DNA of 5,727 nt from the NCBI GenBank assembly GCA_007129695.1, contig SKVA01000200.1, positions 1 through 5,727 of the forward strand. Direction: 5' to 3'. Below are positions 1 to 5,727 of the stretch, piece after piece (the first letter of the stretch is position 1; each line of letters starts with the position of its first letter). The position numbers and the translations under genes are program-made. The DNA is from Spirochaetaceae bacterium (GTDB lineage: Bacteria > Spirochaetota > Spirochaetia > DSM-27196 > SLST01). The notes beneath the pieces are model-generated. The model saw only the letters and a list, made by a program, of their open reading frames with translations, searched no databases and was not told the origin of the DNA.

Positions 1-411
1 GACGCCGTTCTTCACGCCCGCCTTCTGCGCCTGCTTCCACAGCGAAAGCGCCTGGTCGAGCGACGTTCCGGTCGGTTTCTCGCAGTAGATCGGCTTTCCG
101 GCGGCGATCGCCTTGCCGACGCCGTCGGCGCGCAGTTCGGTCACCGCCGAGTCGAAGTAGACGTCGACCGAATCGTCGCCGAGCACCTCATCGAGGCTCG
201 TCGTGTAGCGCTTCACGCCGTAGCGCGCGGCGAGCTCGGCGAGTTTCTTTTCGTTGCGCCCGACCAGGATCGGTTCAGGGACGGCCAGGTCGCCGTTCGC
301 CAGACGAACGCCGCCGTCGTCGCGGATCGCAAGGATCGACCGCACCAGGTGCTGATTCGTCCCCATCCGTCCGGTGACGCCGTTCATCGCAATCGTAACT
401 CGTTTCTCCAT
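1..411 (-). CDS. Gfo/Idh/MocA-family NAD(P)-dependent oxidoreductase, N-terminal part (3' end beyond window)
   Basis: The first 137 residues of a Gfo/Idh/MocA dehydrogenase are present; the C-terminal substrate domain lies beyond the left edge. Seen: a Rossmann fold beginning VTIAMNGVTGRMG, with the glycine-rich GxxGxxG dinucleotide motif at residues 11-17, and the family signature CEKPTG with Glu111-Lys112-Pro113, whose lysine normally contacts the cofactor and substrate. The family oxidises or reduces a hydroxyl/keto group on sugars, inositols or related polyols in the cytoplasm. The opening NGVTGRMGxxQHLVRSILAIR resembles a subgroup that I recall next to sugar isomerases and DUF993 proteins, mainly in Actinomycetota; this is recollection, not a search. 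The ATG at 409-411 has AGGAG six bases upstream. The gene follows the isomerase by 18 bp and is presumably cotranscribed. The exact substrate cannot be told. Confidence 0.93.
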   Translation of the reverse strand, partial: MEKRVTIAMNGVTGRMGTNQHLVRSILAIRDDGGVRLANGDLAVPEPILVGRNEKKLAELAARYGVKRYTTSLDEVLGDDSVDVYFDSAVTELRADGVGKAIAAGKPIYCEKPTGTSLDQALSLWKQAQKAGVKNGV

Positions 412-417
412 AGTGTT

Positions 418-422
418 CTCCT
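418..422 (-). promoter_or_regulatory. Ribosome binding site (AGGAG) of the Gfo/Idh/MocA gene
   Basis: AGGAG on the minus strand lies six bases before the ATG at 409-411 and fills most of the 18-bp gap after the isomerase stop codon. It supports the chosen start and leaves no room for a separate promoter in the gap. Confidence 0.8.
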
Positions 423-429
423 GCAGTTT

Positions 430-1251
430 CTACACGTGCTGTCGATACGCGCGAACGACGCGGTCGATGACCACGCGCTGGTCGAGCGCCCAGAGTTCGG
501 TCGAGAAGATCTCCACCTCGTTGTACCCGCGGAAGCCGGTCGATTCGACCCACCCGCGGATCTCGCGTATGTTGATGCAGCCGTCGCCCATCAGGCCACG
601 ATCGGTCAGCAGGTCGCGCGTCGGCGTTCGCCAGTCGCAGACGTGGAACGCGAACACCTTGTCGGCGCACCGCGCGATTTCGGCTTCGAGCGTCGGATCG
701 AACCAGAGGTGATAGACGTCCACCGCGACGCCGACGTTCGGCGAGTCGATCCGCTCGCACAGATCGTTCGCGCTCGCCATCGTGTTGATCGCGCTTCGGC
801 TGTCGGCGTACATCGGATGGAGCGGTTCGATCGCGAGCTTCACGCCCAACTCGAGCGCGAGCGGCAGCACCGCCTCGATCCCCGCGCGGATCTGATCGCG
901 CGCGTCGGGAAGAGGGACCGCCGGATCGGCGCCGCAGACGAGCACGATGAGCGGCGCGCCGATCGCGGCGGCTTCCCTGATGATCTGACGGTTTTCGTCG
1001 ACGGCCGCAGCGCGCGCGGCGGCATCGCCGGCGACGAAGAAGCCCCCGCGACACAGCGACACGACGTCGAGCCCCGCGGCCCGGATCATCCGCCCTGCCG
1101 CTTCGGGATCGCGTCCGGCAAGCGCATCGCGCCAGACGGTGATCCCGGCGACGCCGGCCGCCGCGTACTCGTCGACGGCTACCTCGAGCGGAAGCGGACG
1201 GGTCGTCGCGGTGTGGATACAGAGCCGGTCCATCGTGGCCTGCGCGCTCAT
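430..1251 (-). CDS. Sugar phosphate isomerase/epimerase-like TIM-barrel protein (AP endonuclease 2 superfamily)
   Basis: A 273-residue protein of the xylose isomerase-like TIM-barrel superfamily (PF01261 type), which usually isomerises or epimerises free or phosphorylated sugars using a divalent metal. Seen: strand motifs VVSLCRGGFF (63-72), LAIEPLHPMYADSRSAINT (139-157), VGVAVDVYHLWFD (173-185), FAFHVCDW (200-207), GRG-like RGLMGDGCI (218-226) and NEVEIFS (244-250). By comparison with D-tagatose/D-psicose 3-epimerases, Glu142, Asp178, His203 and Glu247 are the likely metal ligands; this assignment is inferred from spacing. The start at 1249-1251 is chosen because the open frame further upstream runs inside the preceding gene, and because GGAG sits seven bases before this ATG. 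The ATG overlaps the TGA of the GH88-like gene in the form ATGA, indicating translational coupling. The protein resembles isomerase-like partners of Gfo/Idh/MocA enzymes in sugar clusters. Substrate unknown. Confidence 0.93.
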   Translation of the reverse strand: MSAQATMDRLCIHTATTRPLPLEVAVDEYAAAGVAGITVWRDALAGRDPEAAGRMIRAAGLDVVSLCRGGFFVAGDAAARAAAVDENRQIIREAAAIGAPLIVLVCGADPAVPLPDARDQIRAGIEAVLPLALELGVKLAIEPLHPMYADSRSAINTMASANDLCERIDSPNVGVAVDVYHLWFDPTLEAEIARCADKVFAFHVCDWRTPTRDLLTDRGLMGDGCINIREIRGWVESTGFRGYNEVEIFSTELWALDQRVVIDRVVRAYRQHV

Positions 1252-2651
1252 GCCCGCGCTCCGATGTCGAAGAAGCGCTGCGGCGCGCGTCCGTCGGCCA
1301 TCCGCTTGATCATCACGCCGAGCTCGAGCGCGTGGTAGTCGCCCCACATACACGACTCGCCGTTTGCGATCTTCTGTCCGGCGGCGACGTGATCCCAGCG
1401 GTTCGGCTGATGGTAGATCGAATGAAGCAGGATCCCCTGATGGCGATCACCGCGCGCGAGGTAGGGATCGGCGAAGATCGTCCGCGCGATCGTGAGCCCC
1501 GCCTGCGTGTAGCGGCGGCCCGCCTGGTCGCCAGCGGCGGTCAGCAGCGCACCCAGGCGCAGCAGCCCCTGCGCGCCGATCGCGGCGGCCGAGCTGTCGA
1601 CCGGTTCGTGTTCGTTGTACGGATCGGCCGGACGGGAGAGGTAGTCGCCCATCTTCGCAAGGCCGGGCGCGCCGGTATCCCAGTACGGCACGCCGTCGGT
1701 CGGCGTGTACTCGATCGAAAAGTCGGCGGTCGCGCGGGCGACGTCCATGAAGCGGCTTCGAACGTCGGCGACCGTCGTGGCGTGCGCGAAGCCGCTGGCG
1801 GCGATATCGCCATCGCTCCGCGTATCGATCCACTCGATCTGTTCGGGGTAGCCTGCGAGGATCCAGCTCAGGCCGCGCGTCCACGTGGAGAACGGCGAGT
1901 AGCCCTGCTGCGTCGACGGACAGCGGTACGCGCCCGACACGGTGTTGAAGATGCTTTCGTGGACGACGCGGCCGCGGATGTCGTAGCCGTCGCGGCCTTC
2001 GCCGAAGTAGACGTTGTACCGCGCTGTGGTCTCCGCGTGCTCGAGCAGTCGCCGCAGGAGCGATATCTTCGCGTCCTGCTCGCCCATCAGCACGTGCCCG
2101 AGCTGGTGCGCGAGCGCGAGCGCCCGCATGCTCCTGATCGTGTCCGAAAAGAGGCTGTGCGGCCCGTTGAAGCTCTGCACGTAGCCGAGCCCGCCCGGGA
2201 GCGTCGTCCACCTGGCCGCCTGTGCCGCACCGCTCAGTTTGAGCGCGAGCTCGTAGAAGCGCCGTTCCCACGCGTCGTCGTCGATCGTCCCTTCGCTCAT
2301 CAGCCGCAGCAGGTTGCCGTACGTGCTCACGTTGTTGAACCCGTGGTCGTGCACGCCGGTGTGCGACAGGTGCGGCGCCATCCTGGCGACCGTCTCGTCG
2401 CGCCCGTAGTCGAGCCAGCGTCGTTCGCCGGTCGCTTCGAACAGCAGTAACGCGCATCCGTACTGGAACCCCTGCGTCCACTCGGTCCATCCGCGGCTCG
2501 TGTACGCGCCGTCGACCGTGAACACGGGAGCACCCGCGTCGGGACTCCACGCGTCGCGCAGCAGCGCGATCGATTTGTCGGCGACCGTCCACAGGTCGTC
2601 GAGCGCGGGTAGTAGCTCCCGCGGCGTGAGCGTCATATCAATCTTGATCAT
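1248..2651 (-). CDS. GH88-like glycoside hydrolase (unsaturated glucuronyl hydrolase-like, alpha/alpha-6 barrel)
   Basis: A 467-residue cytoplasmic-looking protein (no signal peptide) resembling GH88 unsaturated glucuronyl hydrolases, which hydrate the C4-C5 double bond left by polysaccharide lyases and so release the terminal sugar. Seen: VHDHGF with Asp102 and FSDTIRSMRALALAH with Asp170, matching the two aspartates (88 and 149) used by Bacillus UGL; WTRGLSW near 257; GVPYWDTGAPG (320-330); PVDSSAAAIGAQGLL (350-364) with Asp352; and a late HQGILLHSIYHQPN motif. These are the helix-end motifs typical of the (alpha/alpha)6 fold. The length is above the roughly 370-400 residues of classical UGL and nearer to longer GH88 members. 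The ATG at 2649-2651 has a perfect AGGAGG five bases upstream; a TTG one codon earlier is too close to it. The gene follows the SDR by 46 bp and overlaps the isomerase by four. Whether it acts on an unsaturated uronide or another glycoside is open. Confidence 0.87.
   Translation of the reverse strand: MIKIDMTLTPRELLPALDDLWTVADKSIALLRDAWSPDAGAPVFTVDGAYTSRGWTEWTQGFQYGCALLLFEATGERRWLDYGRDETVARMAPHLSHTGVHDHGFNNVSTYGNLLRLMSEGTIDDDAWERRFYELALKLSGAAQAARWTTLPGGLGYVQSFNGPHSLFSDTIRSMRALALAHQLGHVLMGEQDAKISLLRRLLEHAETTARYNVYFGEGRDGYDIRGRVVHESIFNTVSGAYRCPSTQQGYSPFSTWTRGLSWILAGYPEQIEWIDTRSDGDIAASGFAHATTVADVRSRFMDVARATADFSIEYTPTDGVPYWDTGAPGLAKMGDYLSRPADPYNEHEPVDSSAAAIGAQGLLRLGALLTAAGDQAGRRYTQAGLTIARTIFADPYLARGDRHQGILLHSIYHQPNRWDHVAAGQKIANGESCMWGDYHALELGVMIKRMADGRAPQRFFDIGARA
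1259..1262 (-). promoter_or_regulatory. Ribosome binding site (GGAG) of the TIM-barrel gene, inside the preceding gene
   Basis: GGAG lies seven bases before the ATG at 1249-1251, within the last codons of the GH88-like gene. It decides the start over an upstream in-frame alternative near 1353, which would add 34 arginine-rich residues unlike this family. Confidence 0.7.
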
Positions 2652-2656
2652 CAATG

Positions 2657-2662
2657 CCTCCT
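2657..2662 (-). promoter_or_regulatory. Strong ribosome binding site (AGGAGG) that sets the GH88-like start
   Basis: AGGAGG ends five bases before the ATG at 2649-2651, and only two bases before the TTG at 2652-2654. The spacing favours ATG, giving an N terminus MIKIDMTLT. It is the strongest Shine-Dalgarno sequence in the window, which suggests the hydrolase is made in quantity. Confidence 0.85.
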
Positions 2663-2697
2663 GTATGCGTTTCGTTCTTCCATCGAAGACTCGCGGC

Positions 2698-3522
2698 CTA
2701 CAGCCGCGGAATATGCAGCCCGCCGTCGGTGTAGATCACCGAGCCGGGCGCAAAGTCGAGATGTCCGTCCATTATCGCGCGGACCGCCGCGCCGGTGTCT
2801 TCGGGGTAGCCCCACCTCCCCTGCGGGACCAGGCCGTCGGCGATCAGCCGGTCGTACTTGTCGACGACGCCAGACGTCATGTCGGTCTTCGTGATCCCGG
2901 GCCTGATCTCGTAGACCAGAATCCCCTCGGGCGCGAGCCGGGCCGCGTAGAGCTGCGCGCCCATCGCGAGCGCGGCCTTGCTGACGCAGTACTCTCCACG
3001 CCCGGTCGACGCCATCACCGCGCTCACCGACGTGACGAACACGATCCGCCGCGGTGCGCGCGCGCTGGGGGCCGCCTTCGCGCCGGCGCCTGCGGCCGCG
3101 TCGATCCAGCCGCGCGCGACGAGCTGCGTCAGGAAGTACGGGCCGCTCAGGTTGACGCGGAGGACCTCGTCGAAGATCTCTTCCTCCGCGTAGACGATGT
3201 CGTCGCGCTTGCGCGGCGCGATGCCTGCGTTGTTCACGAGCCCGTCGATCTCGCCGAAGCGGGCGCGGACCTCGTCGACCAGACGCGCGCGGTCGGCCGC
3301 GACCGAAATGTCGGCCTGGAACACGGCGAAGTCCGCACCGCCCCCGGCTGCGCCGTCCGCCGGCGCCGACGCGCGCGCCGCGGCGCACTCGGCCGCGCAC
3401 TCGAGCGCTGCGTCACGGTTTCCGTTGTAGTGGATCGCGACGCGATGGCCCGCCGCGGCGAGCGCGACCGCGATTCCCCGCCCGATTCCCCGGCTCGCGC
3501 CGGTCACAAGTAGTGCTCCCAT
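2698..3522 (-). CDS. Short-chain dehydrogenase/reductase (classical SDR, FabG-like), probably sugar-acting
   Basis: A 274-residue classical SDR. Seen: the cofactor motif TGASRGIG (7-14), NNAG (97-100), structural Asn124 in RVNLSGPYFLT, and the catalytic Ser165, Tyr178 and Lys182 (EYCVSKAA), with the Ser-Tyr and Tyr-Lys spacing of FabG. The C-terminal part contains IRPGITKTDMTS and RWGYPEDTG and ends TDGGLHIPRL. Such proteins are commonly labelled 3-ketoacyl-ACP reductase, but the RGEYCVSK and DKYDRLIADGL features, with the operon, point to a sugar or polyol dehydrogenase; this is inference. Two Ala/Gly-rich insertions (about 51-64 and 141-157) make it longer than the usual 250 or so residues. 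The ATG at 3520-3522 has AAGGAG six bases upstream. The start lies inside the regulator's reading frame (110-bp overlap), so the two genes must share a transcript. The activity would be NAD(P)-dependent hydroxyl/keto interconversion in the cytoplasm. Confidence 0.92.
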   Translation of the reverse strand: MGALLVTGASRGIGRGIAVALAAAGHRVAIHYNGNRDAALECAAECAAARASAPADGAAGGGADFAVFQADISVAADRARLVDEVRARFGEIDGLVNNAGIAPRKRDDIVYAEEEIFDEVLRVNLSGPYFLTQLVARGWIDAAAGAGAKAAPSARAPRRIVFVTSVSAVMASTGRGEYCVSKAALAMGAQLYAARLAPEGILVYEIRPGITKTDMTSGVVDKYDRLIADGLVPQGRWGYPEDTGAAVRAIMDGHLDFAPGSVIYTDGGLHIPRL

Positions 3523-4522
3523 ACCTCTCTCCTTCCGATTCTCCAAGACTCTCTCCGACGACGAGCGCGCCGGCCACGTGTTCGCAGCCGCGCGGCGATT
3601 CGCGCGCGAGTATACCCGCGACCAGGATCGCCGCCGCGCGCTCGCCCATCCGGTCGACGGCCAGATCGACGGTCGTGATCGGCGTCGACACGAGCCCGAG
3701 CACCGGTGCCGCGTCGTACCCGGTCAACCCGACGTCGCCGGGAACGTCGACTCCCGCGCGGAGCAGCCGCTCGTAGACCGCTACCGCGACCAGATCGTTC
3801 ATGCAGACGAGCGTCCGCGCGCCGTCGGCGACGATTCGCCGGATCGCGTCGGTCGTGATCACCGACAACGATTCCCACTCGAAGCACCGGTCGCGCGCGA
3901 TCCCGAGCGCTCCGGTACCGAGGACCGCGTCGCGCCGGTAGCGCGCGATCGGCCGGTCGGGACCGACCGACAGATACGCCACCTTGCCCGGCCTGACACG
4001 CGCGATGTGATCGGCGAGCGTCGCGAACCCGTGCGCGGCGTCGTTGACGACCGACGCGAACTCGTCGTCGTAGCGGTTGATCACGACCGCAGGGATCGAC
4101 CGCGCGCGAAGGAGCGCACGAAGCTCGGCCGACGGTTCACAGAACGCGCAGATGCACCCGTCGATATCGCCGAGCTTCTTACCTTCGAACGGCGCGGTGG
4201 AGCTCTGCAGCGCGGCGATCGTGTGCGCGCGTCGCTCCCCGATCCCCCGCGCGATCCCGGAGAAGAGCGCGGTCGCGTCGTAGAACAGATGCGTCGGAGG
4301 CTCGCCCGAATCGGGCAGAACGACGACGATGTTGAACACGGCACGCCCGCCGGGACGGCGAATGCGACGCGATTCGTAGCCGAGCTCGGCGACCGCGGTG
4401 AGGACCGATTCGCGCGTCGGTTGCGGGATGAGCGTCGATCCGTTCAGCACCCGGGAGACGGTGCTCACCGACAGGTCGGCGTGATTCGCTATATCGTAGA
4501 TCGTGACGCGCCGGCTCGACAT
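3413..4522 (-). CDS. LacI-family transcriptional regulator with an unusual C-terminal extension
   Basis: A 369-residue LacI/GalR-family regulator, probably repressing its own operon and released by a sugar ligand. Seen: an N-terminal helix-turn-helix VTIYDIANHADLSVSTVSRVLNG (6-28), then a periplasmic-binding-protein-like ligand domain with the canonical CMNDLVAVAVYERLLRAGVDVP and DVGLTGYD segments (about 240-270). The region joining the two (residues 49-62, YESRRIRRPGGRAV) has no leucine, whereas the usual hinge helix has one that inserts into the operator. The normal family length is reached near residue 333; residues 334-369 (10 of 36 arginine) are read from the start of the SDR gene in another frame. 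The ATG at 4520-4522 fits the family's usual N terminus. There is no Shine-Dalgarno sequence; a palindrome abuts the ATG. In-frame ATGs upstream at 4531 and 4576 are disfavoured because they lie in or before the promoter. Confidence 0.9.
   Translation of the reverse strand: MSSRRVTIYDIANHADLSVSTVSRVLNGSTLIPQPTRESVLTAVAELGYESRRIRRPGGRAVFNIVVVLPDSGEPPTHLFYDATALFSGIARGIGERRAHTIAALQSSTAPFEGKKLGDIDGCICAFCEPSAELRALLRARSIPAVVINRYDDEFASVVNDAAHGFATLADHIARVRPGKVAYLSVGPDRPIARYRRDAVLGTGALGIARDRCFEWESLSVITTDAIRRIVADGARTLVCMNDLVAVAVYERLLRAGVDVPGDVGLTGYDAAPVLGLVSTPITTVDLAVDRMGERAAAILVAGILARESPRGCEHVAGALVVGESLGESEGERYGSTTCDRREPGNRAGNRGRARRGGPSRRDPLQRKP
3529..3534 (-). promoter_or_regulatory. Ribosome binding site (AAGGAG) of the SDR gene, inside the regulator gene
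   Basis: AAGGAG on the minus strand lies six bases before the ATG at 3520-3522. It selects that ATG over a TTG eight codons upstream (3544-3546), which would add MENRKERG-like residues before the first beta strand. The site is embedded in the coding sequence of the LacI-family gene. Confidence 0.85.
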
Positions 4523-4538
4523 TTGTTGCATGCAACAA
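4523..4538. promoter_or_regulatory. Perfect 16-bp palindrome, likely operator of the LacI-family regulator
   Basis: TTGTTGCATGCAACAA is its own reverse complement with no mismatch. It ends directly next to the ATG of the regulator and overlaps the -10 element and the expected transcription start. Size, symmetry and position fit a LacI-family autorepression operator. The centre is A|T, not the CpG seen in many LacI-family operators. Function is inferred; the palindrome is seen. Confidence 0.75.
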
Positions 4539-4563
4539 TAGCACGGGGTCGAGAATCGCGCAA
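4535..4563 (-). promoter_or_regulatory. Putative sigma70-type promoter (extended -10) of the regulator-led operon
   Basis: On the minus strand, TTGCGC (4558-4563, 3 of 6 to TTGACA) and TATTGT (4535-4540, 4 of 6 to TATAAT) are separated by 17 bases, and a TGC extended -10 element (4541-4543) precedes the -10. The predicted start near 4528 would leave a leader of only about six bases before the ATG. The match is moderate, but it is the only plausible promoter in the 83-bp gap and it overlaps the palindrome. Confidence 0.5.
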
Positions 4564-4579
4564 GGGCTTTTTGCACGAT
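4555..4579 (-). other. Inverted repeat (9-bp stem, 7-base loop) between malQ and the regulator gene
   Basis: On the minus strand ATCGTGCAA (4571-4579) can pair with TTGCGCGAT (4555-4563) across a seven-base loop; eight pairs are Watson-Crick and one is G-U. It lies 26 bases after the malQ stop. No T tract follows, so it is a poor intrinsic terminator, but it could slow or end malQ transcription. Its downstream arm contains the proposed -35 element, so it may instead be a second protein-binding site or chance. Confidence 0.35.
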
Positions 4580-4605
4580 CGGCTCGGTCTACAGAAGTGT
4601 GGAGG

Positions 4606-5727
<1,122 letters not shown>

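Noticed and set aside
349..1338. Plus-strand open frame (329 codons) opposite the isomerase and Gfo/Idh/MocA genes
   Set aside because: It crosses two well-supported minus-strand genes and their intergenic gap, and its composition is that of an antisense shadow (Arg-, Asp- and His-rich, no motif).
1252..1353. Longer N terminus for the TIM-barrel protein (34 more residues)
   Set aside because: The extra residues are arginine-rich, come from a frame of the GH88-like C terminus, and resemble no family member. The ATG at 1251 has a GGAG and the ATGA overlap.
1332..2450. Long open frame on the plus strand (372 codons) opposite the GH88-like gene
   Set aside because: Its translation is Arg/Val/Ala-rich with no recognisable fold or motif, it has no suitable ribosome binding site, and it is the usual antisense shadow of a GC-rich gene.
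2669..2689. Small hairpin (TCTTC/GAAGA) in the SDR to GH88-like gap
   Set aside because: The stem is only five pairs with a four-base loop and no T tract; it is too weak to call a terminator or attenuator.
4523..4576. Longer N terminus for the regulator starting at 4576 or 4531
   Set aside because: These starts would place the promoter and operator inside the coding region, add residues before the normal LacI-family N terminus, and have no Shine-Dalgarno sequence.

Overview
The window comes from a GC-rich bacterial chromosome (roughly two thirds G+C by eye, with codon third positions dominated by G and C). Every convincing gene lies on the minus strand, so transcription runs from the high-numbered end to the low-numbered end. 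The phylum cannot be fixed from the sequence. The catabolic genes resemble families I know from Actinomycetota and Rhizobiales clusters, but codon style alone would also allow other high-GC phyla.

Layout in transcription order: (1) the C-terminal three quarters of a GH77 4-alpha-glucanotransferase (MalQ), running in from beyond the right edge and ending at 4606; (2) an 83-bp gap holding an inverted repeat, a sigma70-like promoter with an extended -10, and a perfect 16-bp palindrome that abuts the next start codon; (3) a LacI-family regulator; (4) a short-chain dehydrogenase/reductase (SDR) whose start lies inside the 3' end of the regulator gene; (5) a GH88-like (unsaturated glucuronyl hydrolase-like) glycosidase; (6) a TIM-barrel sugar isomerase/epimerase whose ATG overlaps the preceding stop; (7) the N-terminal part of a Gfo/Idh/MocA oxidoreductase leaving the left edge. 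No stretch over 300 bases lacks a gene.

Genes 3 to 7 look like one operon: the junctions are a 110-bp overlap, 46 bp, a 4-bp overlap and 18 bp, and each structural gene has a good Shine-Dalgarno sequence. The set reads as a sugar or uronide catabolic module. The GH88-like enzyme would release a (possibly unsaturated or oxidised) sugar, the SDR and Gfo/Idh/MocA enzymes would do redox steps, and the TIM-barrel protein would isomerise or epimerise. The LacI-family protein would repress the operon and itself through the palindrome over its promoter. No transporter is visible. The substrate is not determined by the sequence. MalQ is probably an unrelated upstream neighbour.

The points most worth a second look are the operator/promoter arrangement at the regulator start, the regulator's arginine-rich tail created by the overlap with the SDR gene, the regulator's atypical leucine-free hinge paired with an operator that lacks a central CpG, and the unassigned substrate of the hydrolase-led operon.
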